A program made the translations under genes and the position numbers. A stretch of 64,000 bases of DNA. Source: Pseudomonas sp. SID14000. Its GTDB lineage: Bacteria; Pseudomonadota; Gammaproteobacteria; Pseudomonadales; Pseudomonadaceae. Under the pieces are notes generated by a model, which had not been told where the DNA came from, did no database searches, and was given only the letters and a program-made list of their open reading frames with translations. Shown here one piece after another: positions 18,388 through 27,272 of the stretch. The stretch lies in contig NZ_NFZQ01000005.1 of the NCBI RefSeq assembly GCF_002165135.1, positions 124,001 to 188,000 of the forward strand. The letters are read 5' to 3'. Positions within the stretch are counted from its first letter, which is position 1; each line of letters opens with the position of its first letter.

Positions 18388-18921
18388 TCAGAGGTCTGCG
18401 TCTTCCACCACCCTGACCTTCCCCGCATCCAGCGCATAGGCCGCATCGGCCAGGTCATTGCTGACCTTTTCCACTTTCAGCTTGCCGCTGACCCACAGCG
18501 GTGTATAGATGTCATCGATCTTCAAGCCCTTCGGGTAGCGCACCAGCACCAGCTGGTTCGGCGGTGGTGGCGGCACATGGATGCACGCGCCCGGGTATGG
18601 CACCAGGAAGAACAACGTGCTGTTGCCCTTGGCGTCGCTCTCCAGCGGCACCGGGTAGCCTCCCAGGCGAATGTCCTTGCCGTTCATGGCCGCCACGGTC
18701 TTGGTCGAGTACATCACCGCTGGCAGGCCCTTGCCCTGCTTCAGGCCGCCCTTGTCGGTAAAGGTGCCCATGGCTTCCGGCGAGTTGTGGTCGATTTCGG
18801 GCATTTGCTCGAGCGCCTGCTGGTCCGACTTGGGCATCAGCTCCAGCCAGTCGGTTTCCGGCAGTTCGGCATGGGCCAAGGTACTGGCCAACAGCAGTGG
18901 GATGAGGAAAAAGGCACGCAT
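18388..18921 (-). CDS. exported DUF3299 protein
   Basis: This is a 177-residue predicted periplasmic protein with a signal peptide (MRAFFLIPLLLASTLAHA). The mature part matches the DUF3299 pattern: TDWLELMPK, then a beta-rich core GYPVPLE...LFFLVPYPGACIHVPPPPPNQ with an invariant-looking Cys-x-His. Distant relatives accompany ABC transporters, but none is next to it here. The start is placed at the Met that opens the signal peptide; the frame stays open a little further upstream without support. Function unknown. Confidence 0.8.
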   Translation of the reverse strand: MRAFFLIPLLLASTLAHAELPETDWLELMPKSDQQALEQMPEIDHNSPEAMGTFTDKGGLKQGKGLPAVMYSTKTVAAMNGKDIRLGGYPVPLESDAKGNSTLFFLVPYPGACIHVPPPPPNQLVLVRYPKGLKIDDIYTPLWVSGKLKVEKVSNDLADAAYALDAGKVRVVEDADL

Positions 18922-18969
18922 GGATATGCTCGGCAACTCGAATGAATTGCCGGGCATTCTAACCACTAT

Positions 18970-19215
18970 TTAGCGTTTCTTGATGAATCCGTAGACCACC
19001 AGAAGGATCACGGCACCGACCAGCGCGCCAAGGAATCCCGCAGCCTGCCCGGCCTGATAGATACCCAGAGCCTGGCCGCCGTAGGTGGCCAGCAGGGAGC
19101 CGGCAATCCCCAGCAGGATGGTCATGATCCAGCCCATGCCGTCGTCGCCCGGTTTGATGAAGCGGGCCAGCAGGCCGACGATAAGGCCGATGAAGATGGT
19201 TCCAATGATACCCAT
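18970..19215 (-). CDS. GlsB/YeaQ/YmgE-family small membrane protein
   Basis: This 81-residue protein has three hydrophobic helices separated by Gly-rich turns (MGIIGTIFIGLIVGLLARF, ILLGIAGSLLATYGG, GALVGAVILLVVYGFIKKR), the transglycosylase-associated/GlsB family pattern linked to envelope or general stress. An AGAGGG site precedes the chosen ATG. It ends about 50 bp before the DUF3299 start and may share its transcript. No enzymatic motif is visible. Confidence 0.85.
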   Translation of the reverse strand: MGIIGTIFIGLIVGLLARFIKPGDDGMGWIMTILLGIAGSLLATYGGQALGIYQAGQAAGFLGALVGAVILLVVYGFIKKR

Positions 19216-19311
19216 GGCAATCCCTCTGCAGTGAAGATGGAACAAGCCAAAGCCTAGACAGCGCTTTGGCTTGTTGCCATTTCAGAGGGCGGGCCGCTGG
19301 TAGAAGTTCGA

Positions 19312-20394
19312 TCAGTTGCCGATCAGGGCTTCTACTTCGGCGATCTTGCGCTCGAGGGTGGCCATGTCATGGCAGCGCAGGGTGGCGTGGCCAACCTTGC
19401 GACCGGCCTTGAAGGCCTTGCCGTAGTGATGCAGGTGGCAGTCACCGATGGCAACCACCTTGTCCACCGCTGGCACTTCACCAATGAAGTTGAGCATCGC
19501 GCTCTCGCCGACCTTGGCGGTCGAGCCCAGCGGCAGGCCGGCGACGGCACGCAGGTGGTTCTCGAACTGGCTGCATTCGGCGCCTTCGATGGTCCAGTGC
19601 CCGGAGTTGTGCACGCGCGGGGCGATTTCGTTGGCCTTCAGGCCACCGTCGACTTCGAAGAACTCGAAGGCCATCACGCCCACATAGTCCAGTTGCTCGA
19701 GCACGCGGCCCACGTAGTCTTCGGCCAGGGCCTGCAGCGGGTGCGCCTGGCTGGCGACCGACAGGCGCAGGATGCCGCTTTCGTGGGTGTTGTGCACCAG
19801 CGGGTAGAAGCGGGTTTCGCCGTCGCGGGCACGCACGGCCACCAGCGACACTTCGCCGGTGAACGGCACGAAACCTTCCAGCAGGCACGGCACGCTGCCC
19901 AGCTCGGCAAAGGTACCAACTACGTCTTCAGGCGTGCGCAGCACCTTCTGGCCCTTGCCGTCGTAACCCAGGGTGCGGGTTTTCAGCACGGCCGGCAGGC
20001 CGATGCTGGCCACCGCAGCGTCCAGGTCGGCCTGCGAGAGGATGTCGGCGAAGGCCGGGGTAGGGATACCCAGGTCGCGGAACATGCTCTTCTCGAACAG
20101 GCGGTCACGGGCGATGCGTAGCGCTTCGGCGCTGGGATACACCGGCACGAATTGCGAGAGGAAGGCCACGGTCTCGGCCGGGACGCTTTCGAACTCGAAG
20201 GTGACCAGGTCGACTTCGTCAGCCAGTTGGCGCAGGTGGTCCTGGTCGCCGTAGTCAGCACGCAAGTGCTCGCCCAGCGGCGCGGCGCAGGCGTCCGGCG
20301 CCGGGTCGAGGAAGGCGAAGTTCATGCCCAGCGGGGTACCCGCCAGAGCCAGCATGCGGCCCAGCTGGCCGCCACCGATTACACCGATCTTCAT
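19312..20394 (-). CDS. purK: N5-carboxyaminoimidazole ribonucleotide synthase
   Basis: PurK uses ATP and bicarbonate to carboxylate AIR to N5-CAIR in de novo purine synthesis. The 360-residue ATP-grasp protein begins MKIGVIGGGQLGRMLALAG. It carries the substrate loop DLVTFEFESVP, the ATP-binding PAVLKTRTLGYDGKGQ and the metal site KANEIAPRVHNSGHWTIEG. The start is 10 bp past the purE stop, so the two form an operon, and PurE uses its product directly. Long in-frame upstream codons are purE shadow. Confidence 0.96.
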   Translation of the reverse strand: MKIGVIGGGQLGRMLALAGTPLGMNFAFLDPAPDACAAPLGEHLRADYGDQDHLRQLADEVDLVTFEFESVPAETVAFLSQFVPVYPSAEALRIARDRLFEKSMFRDLGIPTPAFADILSQADLDAAVASIGLPAVLKTRTLGYDGKGQKVLRTPEDVVGTFAELGSVPCLLEGFVPFTGEVSLVAVRARDGETRFYPLVHNTHESGILRLSVASQAHPLQALAEDYVGRVLEQLDYVGVMAFEFFEVDGGLKANEIAPRVHNSGHWTIEGAECSQFENHLRAVAGLPLGSTAKVGESAMLNFIGEVPAVDKVVAIGDCHLHHYGKAFKAGRKVGHATLRCHDMATLERKIAEVEALIGN

Positions 20395-20404
20395 GGGTTG
20401 AGCC

Positions 20405-20896
20405 TCAAGCCTGGCGCGGGTCTGGGTTGTCCAGCACGGTGTCGGTCTGTTCCGTGCGGAACTGCTTGAGCGCCGCGTGGTACTGCGGGTACTTGGCGCC
20501 GAGGATGCTGGCCGACAGCAGCGCGGCGTTGACCGCACCGGCACGGCCGATGGCCAGGGTGGCTACCGGTACGCCGGCTGGCATCTGCACGATCGACAAC
20601 AGCGAATCGACACCCGACAGCATCGACGATTGCACCGGCACGCCCAGCACCGGCAGGTGGGTCTTGGCGGCGCACATGCCTGGCAGGTGGGCTGCACCAC
20701 CGGCACCGGCGATAATCACCTCGATGCCACGGCCCTCAGCCTCCTCGGCATACTGGAACAGCAGATCCGGGGTGCGGTGGGCGGAAACCACCTTCACTTC
20801 GTAGGGAATGCCGAGTTTTTCCAGCATATCGGCGGTGTGGCTAAGGGTGGACCAATCGGACTTGGAGCCCATGATCACGCCAACCAGTGCACTCAT
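20405..20896 (-). CDS. purE: N5-carboxyaminoimidazole ribonucleotide mutase
   Basis: PurE (class I) rearranges N5-CAIR to CAIR, the step after PurK. The 163-residue protein has the family motifs: [11 protein letters not shown] at the N-terminus, [13 protein letters not shown], and the active-site loop [14 protein letters not shown]. It is the first gene of purEK. The leader immediately upstream holds a strong hairpin followed by a T-run, which may attenuate the operon. Confidence 0.96.
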   Translation of the reverse strand: MSALVGVIMGSKSDWSTLSHTADMLEKLGIPYEVKVVSAHRTPDLLFQYAEEAEGRGIEVIIAGAGGAAHLPGMCAAKTHLPVLGVPVQSSMLSGVDSLLSIVQMPAGVPVATLAIGRAGAVNAALLSASILGAKYPQYHAALKQFRTEQTDTVLDNPDPRQA

Positions 20897-20932
20897 CGTC
20901 GAGCCTCTTCGCTTGTGCGCCCTTGGGCGCGT

Positions 20933-20974
20933 CAAAAAACAACAAGCCACGCGGGACGACCGGCGTGGCTTGTT
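20933..20974 (-). terminator. hairpin plus T-run in purE leader
   Basis: On the minus strand a 12-bp stem (arms 20963-20974 and 20941-20952, core ACAAGCCACGC) with a 10-base loop is followed at once by GTTTTTTG, about 37 bp before the purE start. It has terminator geometry and lies downstream of the likely purE promoter. It could be a read-through attenuator or the terminator of the upstream LysR gene. Confidence 0.65.
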
Positions 20975-21014
20975 TGCTGATCAGGACCGGACGCATCCGG
21001 TCGAAAGGCCGCGC

Positions 21015-21020
21015 AGTATA
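21015..21020 (-). promoter_or_regulatory. candidate purE -10 box
   Basis: TATACT on the minus strand is a near-consensus sigma-70 -10 hexamer, 120 bp before purE. No good -35 is visible at 17 bp. If used, the hairpin at 20933-20974 lies within the 5' leader. Confidence 0.4.
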
Positions 21021-21067
21021 CCGTAAGGTGGTGCGTTTAAGGCACCCCGGCGACCAACTGTCGCCCC

Positions 21068-22009
21068 TTATTTTTCGGGGCTTTGACTGACTTTTGGGTC
21101 AACCATTGCCGCCCCCTCGAGCTTGCGCCACAACAGCCTTACATTGGCCTTGCGCACGAGTGCGCAGCGGTACAGGCGGATTTCCAGCGGCACGTGCCAT
21201 TGGCTGCCGCCGCAGATCGCCAGCTCGCCTCGCTCCAGTTCACCACGCATCGACAGGCGCGGCACCCAGGCGATGCCCATGCCTTCCAGCGCCATGCTCT
21301 TGAGGCTGTCTGCCATGGCGGTTTCATAAACGGTGGTATAGCGCAGGTTGCGCTGGCGCAGCAGCAAGTTGACCGAGCGACCGAGGAAGGCGCCGGCGGT
21401 ATAGGCCAGCAGCGGCACGCTGCCCTCGCCTTCCAGGTCGAACAACGGCTTGCCGTCGGCATCCACGGCGCACACCGGCAACATTTCAGTGGTGCCCATG
21501 TGCAGCGACGGGAAAATTTCGGCATCCATCTGCAGGGCGGCGTCCGGGTCATAGAAAGCCAGCATCAGGTCGCAGCCACCTTCGCGCAAAGCATGCACAG
21601 CATCTCCGACGTTGGTCGCAACCAGGCGGGTGGCGATGTTCAACCCGTCGTTGCGCAGCTGGGCCACCCAACGCGGGAAAAAGCCCGACGCCAGGGAGTG
21701 TGCTGCGGCCACCTGCACCACCTCACCCTGCCCGCCTTCCAGATGATGCAAATGGCGGAGAATTTCGCTCAACTGGTCGACAACAGTACGTGCCGTGACG
21801 AGAAAAAGCTGACCGGCCTCAGTCAGTTCGATCGGCGTGCGGGAACGATTCACCAATTGCAGGCCCAAGGCCGCTTCCAGGCTACGAATGCGCCGGCTGA
21901 AGGCCGGTTGGGTGACGAAACGCCGCTCTGCCGCCTGGGAAAAACTGCGGGTGGCAGCCAGTGCGCTGAAGTCTTCCAGCCATTTGCTTTCAAGGTTCAC
22001 GAAGCACAT
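21068..22009 (-). CDS. LysR-family regulator beside aspA
   Basis: This 313-residue LysR-type protein has a winged helix at about 5-62 (FSALAATRSFSQAAERRFVTQPAFSRRIR) and an effector domain at about 90-300. It diverges from aspA, so control of aspA or of itself is likely. It resembles the YjiE/HypT branch in its N-terminus (LESKWLEDFSALA), but I cannot confirm a hypochlorite role. The start is the Met just before the DNA-binding domain; more upstream codons are open but lack a ribosome site. Confidence 0.85.
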   Translation of the reverse strand: MCFVNLESKWLEDFSALAATRSFSQAAERRFVTQPAFSRRIRSLEAALGLQLVNRSRTPIELTEAGQLFLVTARTVVDQLSEILRHLHHLEGGQGEVVQVAAAHSLASGFFPRWVAQLRNDGLNIATRLVATNVGDAVHALREGGCDLMLAFYDPDAALQMDAEIFPSLHMGTTEMLPVCAVDADGKPLFDLEGEGSVPLLAYTAGAFLGRSVNLLLRQRNLRYTTVYETAMADSLKSMALEGMGIAWVPRLSMRGELERGELAICGGSQWHVPLEIRLYRCALVRKANVRLLWRKLEGAAMVDPKVSQSPEK

Positions 22010-22182
22010 CTCCTGGCGTGCACCAAAATGGAACACGCTCAAATGTCAATTGGCGTCACATGAAACACTATGCCGTTTGTGCATAGGTTAGCGTGCAACA
22101 GCATTGGCCGCAAAATCACCTTCAGGCCTAGGATTGGCGCCATTCCGGCATGTGCCGGGTCAAAATCGAGATGATATACATC

Positions 22183-23607
22183 ATGTCTTCTGCTGCATCG
22201 TTCCGCGTCGAAAAAGATTTGTTGGGTACCCTTGAAGTTCCTGCAGATGCCTACTACGGCATCCAGACCCTGCGCGCTGCCAACAACTTCCACCTCTCCG
22301 GTGTTCCGCTGTCGCACTACCCGAAGCTGGTCGTGGCCCTGGCCATGGTCAAGCAGGCTGCTGCCGACGCCAACCGTGAGCTGGGTCACCTGAGCGATGC
22401 CAAGCACGCTGCCATCACCGCAGCCTGCGCCCGCCTGATCAAAGGCGATTACCACGACCAGTTCGTGGTGGACATGATCCAGGGCGGTGCTGGTACTTCC
22501 ACCAACATGAACGCCAACGAAGTCATTGCCAACGTCGCGCTGGAGGCCATGGGCCACCAGAAGGGTGAGTACCAGTACCTGCACCCGAACAACGACGTGA
22601 ACATGGCGCAGTCGACCAACGACGCCTACCCGACGGCCATCCGCCTGGGCCTGCTGCTGGGCCACGACGCCCTGCTGGCCAGCCTCGACAGCCTGATCCA
22701 GGCCTTCGCTGCCAAGGGTAAAGAGTTCGACCACGTACTGAAGATGGGCCGTACCCAGCTGCAGGACGCCGTACCGATGACCCTGGGCCAGGAATTCCGC
22801 GCCTTCGCCACCACCATGACCGAAGACCTGCAGCGCCTGCGCTCGCTGGCCCCGGAACTGCTGACCGAAATCAACCTGGGCGGTACCGCCATCGGTACCG
22901 GCATCAACGCCGACCCTGGCTACCAGGCCCTGGCCGTACAGCGCCTGGCTGCCATCAGCGGCCAGCCGCTGGTACCGGCTGCCGACCTGATCGAAGCCAC
23001 CTCCGACATGGGCGCCTTCGTGCTGTTCTCCGGCATGCTCAAGCGTACCGCAGTCAAGCTGTCGAAGATCTGCAACGACCTGCGCCTGCTGTCCAGCGGC
23101 CCGCGCACCGGTATCAACGAGATCAACCTGCCAGCGCGTCAACCAGGCAGCTCGATCATGCCAGGCAAGGTCAACCCGGTAATCCCGGAAGCCGTCAACC
23201 AAGTGGCCTTCGCCATCATGGGCAACGACCTGGCCCTGACCGTCGCCGCCGAAGGTGGTCAGCTGCAGCTGAACGTGATGGAGCCGTTGATCGCCTACAA
23301 GATCTTCGACTCGATCCGCCTGCTTCAGCGCGCCATGGATATGCTGCGCGAACACTGCATCGTCGGTATCACTGCCAACGAACAGCGCTGCCGTGAACTG
23401 GTCGAACACTCGATCGGCCTGGTCACTGCCCTGAACCCGTACATCGGCTACGAAAACGCCACCCGTATCGCCCGCGTTGCCCTGGAAACCGGCCGCGGCG
23501 TACTGGAACTGGTACGCGAAGAGAAGCTGCTGGACGACGCTATGCTCGACGACATCCTGCGTCCGGAAAACATGATCGCTCCTCGTCTGGTTCCGCTGAA
23601 GGCGTAA
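22183..23607 (+). CDS. aspA: aspartate ammonia-lyase
   Basis: AspA converts L-aspartate to fumarate and ammonia, feeding carbon into the TCA cycle. The 474-residue enzyme belongs to the fumarase/aspartase superfamily. It has the signature GSSIMPGKVNPVIPE loop and the conserved TNDAYPTAIRLG and GRTQLQDAVPMTLGQE regions. The start is set at MSSAASFRVEKD, as the two Met codons further upstream add only a short unconserved tail. It is monocistronic, with a strong terminator 60 bp downstream. Confidence 0.96.
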   Translation: MSSAASFRVEKDLLGTLEVPADAYYGIQTLRAANNFHLSGVPLSHYPKLVVALAMVKQAAADANRELGHLSDAKHAAITAACARLIKGDYHDQFVVDMIQGGAGTSTNMNANEVIANVALEAMGHQKGEYQYLHPNNDVNMAQSTNDAYPTAIRLGLLLGHDALLASLDSLIQAFAAKGKEFDHVLKMGRTQLQDAVPMTLGQEFRAFATTMTEDLQRLRSLAPELLTEINLGGTAIGTGINADPGYQALAVQRLAAISGQPLVPAADLIEATSDMGAFVLFSGMLKRTAVKLSKICNDLRLLSSGPRTGINEINLPARQPGSSIMPGKVNPVIPEAVNQVAFAIMGNDLALTVAAEGGQLQLNVMEPLIAYKIFDSIRLLQRAMDMLREHCIVGITANEQRCRELVEHSIGLVTALNPYIGYENATRIARVALETGRGVLELVREEKLLDDAMLDDILRPENMIAPRLVPLKA

Positions 23608-23665
23608 CCAGGCCGCTGTAAACAGTCTCACCAGGTCGAGGGACTAGACACCTCTCAACCTTTCC

Positions 23666-23699
23666 AAGGCCCGAGCCTATGCTTCGGGCCTTTTTTTTT
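23666..23699 (+). terminator. aspA terminator
   Basis: A 9-bp stem AAGGCCCGA / TCGGGCCTT with a short loop is followed by an unbroken run of T residues. It is a strong Rho-independent terminator. Confidence 0.92.
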
Positions 23700-23806
23700 G
23701 CCTGAAGGATTTTGCGGCCGCTCAGAGGCTGTGGTTTCCCTTGGACCGCACATATCGGCACACAACTTGCTCCATAATGCGTCCCAGCCCAACGGGACTA
23801 CCCAGC

Positions 23807-24799
23807 ATGCTGCACAGCCACCTGACCACCCTGAACGCGGTTTCGCTGATCCTCAACGTCTTCCAGGCAGACGGTTGCGAGGCGTCGGTGCTGCTGGCCG
23901 GTAGCGGCATAGGCCCGGCAGACCTGGGTCATGCCGATGCGCGCATCACCACCCAGCAGGAACTGCAGGTGTGCGCCAACGCCGTTGCCCGACGCGAGGA
24001 TATCGGCCTGGAACTGGGCCGGCGCATGCATGTGTCGTGCTACGGCATGCTCGGTTACGCCCTGCTCTCCAGTGCCACTTTGGGTGACGCCTTGCGCCTG
24101 GCGCTCCAGTATCCGGCACTGCTGGGAACAGTCTTCAAGCTGCGTTTGCTCAACGACGGCCAACGCGTCTGGTTCCGCGCCAGCGATTACCGCGACAGCC
24201 CGGCGCTGACCGCCTTCAACGCCGAGTTCTGCCTGGTGTCGCTGAAGGTCATCTGCGACGACCTGCTTGGCCGCCCACTGCCTCTGCTGGGCGCCCGTTT
24301 CGAGCACCCCCGGCCGGGCTACCATGAGCTCTATGCCGGGGCATTCCAGTGCCCGGTCGGTTTCGACGCCGAGGACAATGCATTTGCCTTCGAGCGACGC
24401 TGGCTGGACACACCTCTACCGCTGGCCGATCCGATTACCCAAAAGGCCATGAGCGAACGCTGCCGGCGCCTGAACCTGGAGTTCACCGGCCGCCAGGCCT
24501 GGCTGGGGCGGATCCGCCAACTGCTGGCGCAGCAACTGGATGCAGCGCCCGGGCTGGAAGGGCTGGCGCGGCAGATGAACTGCTCATCGCGTACCCTGCG
24601 CCGGCATTTGCAGGCGTTAGGCAGCAGTTATCAACAGCTGCTGGATGAACTGAGGTTCGAGCGGGCCAAGCAGTTGCTGGCTGATGAGCAGATGCCGATC
24701 TATCGGATTGCCGAGTGCCTGGGGTTTAGCGAGACCGCCAGTTTTCGGCATGCCTTCCAGCGTTGGAGTGGCGTCGCGCCCAGTCACTTCCGCGGTTGA
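23807..24799 (+). CDS. AraC-family regulator, OruR-like
   Basis: The 330-residue protein has an N-terminal arabinose-binding-like (Arabinose_bd/DUF type) domain (about 1-205) and a C-terminal AraC double helix-turn-helix (about 235-330: LARQMNCSSRTLRRHLQALG and IAECLGFSETASFRHAFQRW). Relatives include regulators of ornithine and other amine catabolism. The start is uncertain: ATGs at 23777 and 23807 are both possible without a clear ribosome site. It precedes the polyamine pair but a REP pair separates them. A TTATCAACA near-DnaA box lies at 24628-24636. Confidence 0.82.
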   Translation: MLHSHLTTLNAVSLILNVFQADGCEASVLLAGSGIGPADLGHADARITTQQELQVCANAVARREDIGLELGRRMHVSCYGMLGYALLSSATLGDALRLALQYPALLGTVFKLRLLNDGQRVWFRASDYRDSPALTAFNAEFCLVSLKVICDDLLGRPLPLLGARFEHPRPGYHELYAGAFQCPVGFDAEDNAFAFERRWLDTPLPLADPITQKAMSERCRRLNLEFTGRQAWLGRIRQLLAQQLDAAPGLEGLARQMNCSSRTLRRHLQALGSSYQQLLDELRFERAKQLLADEQMPIYRIAECLGFSETASFRHAFQRWSGVAPSHFRG

Positions 24800-24800
24800 C

Positions 24801-24906
24801 CTGTACCGGCCCTTTCGCGGGTGAACCCGCTCCCACAGGGATTGCACCCACTCAGGTGCAGCACTGTACCTGTGGGAGCGGGTTCACCCGCGAAAGGGCC
24901 GGTACA
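24801..24906. repeat. REP inverted pair
   Basis: Head-to-head REP copies (gcgggtgaacccgctcccac) are extended outward by perfect complementary flanks (ctgtaccggccctttcg / cgaaagggccggtacag). The inner spacer also pairs (caccc / aggtg). They fill most of the gap before the polyamine operon. Confidence 0.85.
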
Positions 24907-25022
24907 GGCCTTCAACAATCCAGCCAAAGAGCTTGGCCACATCGATCCCCTTTTGGCCGTTTGCGTCGTTCTCCCCTACTGGCGTCCCCCTGAAAATGGG
25001 CCCACGCCAGTGTCCAAGGGAG

Positions 25023-25029
25023 AACAACA

Positions 25030-25030
<1 letters not shown>
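25023..25030 (+). promoter_or_regulatory. candidate Hfq/Crc CA motif
   Basis: AACAACAA matches the AANAANAA catabolite-activity motif bound by Hfq/Crc in Pseudomonas. It lies between the ribosome site AAGGGAG and the ATG of the deacetylase gene, overlapping the first base of the start codon. Confidence 0.5.
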
Positions 25031-26072
<1,042 letters not shown>

Positions 26073-26073
<1 letters not shown>

Positions 26074-27176
26074 TGGTCCGACTCAAACGTCTGCTCGCCC
26101 CGTTCATCGCCGCCACCCTGTTCACCGGCGCCCTGCAGGCCCAGGCCGAACAGCGCACCCTGCGGGTGTACAACTGGTTCGACTACATCACCCCGCAAAC
26201 CCTCACCGAGTTCCAGAAAGGCAGCGGGGTGAAGCTGGTCTATGACATCTTCGACACCAACGAGGCGCTGGAAGCCAAGCTGCTGACCGGCAACTCCGGC
26301 TATGACGTGGTGGTGCCGTCCAACGTGTTCCTCGCCAAGCAGATCGAAGCGGGGGTGTTCCAGCCACTGGACCGCAGCAAGATACCGAACTGGCAGCACC
26401 TGGACCCGGCGCTGATGAAGCTGATCGAGGCCAACGACCCCGGCAACAAGTTTGCCGTGCCCTACATGTACGGCACCGTGCTGATCGGCTTCAACCCGGC
26501 CAAGGTCAAGGCTGCACTTGGCGACAATGCCCCGGTGGACAGCTGGGACTTGATCTTCAAGGAAGAGAATATCGCCAAGCTCAAACAGTGCGGCGTAGCC
26601 TTGCTCGACTCGCCGTCGGAGATCATGCCGCTGGCGTTGCAGTACCTGGGCTTGCCACCGAACAGCGACAAACCGGCTGATTACAAGGAAGCCGAAGCGC
26701 TGATGCTGAAGATTCGCCCACACATCACCTACTTCCATTCTTCGAAGTACATGGCCGACATCGCCAACGGCGATATCTGCGTGGCCGTGGGCTACAGCGG
26801 CAGCTTCTCGCAGGCCGCCAACCGCGCCCGCGAAGCGAAGAATGGCGTGGTGGTGGACATGCGCCTGCCCAAGGAAGGTGCGCCAATCTGGTTCGACATG
26901 CTGGCAATCCCGAAGAACGCGGCCAACCCGGAAGATGCCCATGCATTTATCAACTACCTGCTGCAGCCCGAGGTGATTGCGCCCATCAGTGACTTTGTCG
27001 GTTACCCGAACCCGAACAAGGATGCGACCGACAAGGTGAGCCCGGCGATTCGCAACAACCCCAACCTGTACCCGACGGCAGAGGCGATGGCCAAGCTGTA
27101 TACCCTCAAGCCCCTGGCACGGGATGCCGAGCGGGCGCGAACCCGGGCCTGGACGCGGATCAAGTCCGGAACCTGA
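26073..27176 (+). CDS. periplasmic polyamine-binding protein (PotF/SpuD family)
   Basis: This is the solute-binding subunit of a putrescine/spermidine-type ABC transporter. The 367-residue precursor has a signal peptide ([17 protein letters not shown], cleavage after AQA) and the family opening [15 protein letters not shown]. Trp and acidic pocket residues follow ([21 protein letters not shown]). No permease or ATPase gene is nearby, so it must borrow a transporter encoded elsewhere. Its start overlaps the upstream deacetylase stop by one base, so both likely serve acetylated or free polyamine use. Confidence 0.9.
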
Positions 27177-27183
27177 GTCGCCT

Positions 27184-27272
27184 GCTTCGCAAGTGAACCC
27201 GCTCCCACAGGATCTGCGCCACACCCGAGGCCAGCGCTGTACCTGTGGGAGCGGGTTTACCCGCGAATAGGC
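27184..27272. repeat. REP pair overlapping MocR 3' end
   Basis: The left copy (aagtgaacccgctcccac) is degraded and the right copy (gtgggagcgggtttacccgcg) is intact. The right copy supplies the last codons and the TAA of the MocR gene, so the coding end and the repeat overlap by about 16 bases. Confidence 0.8.

Noticed and set aside
22039..23631. 530-codon open frame on the minus strand
   Set aside because: Opposite aspA; antisense shadow.
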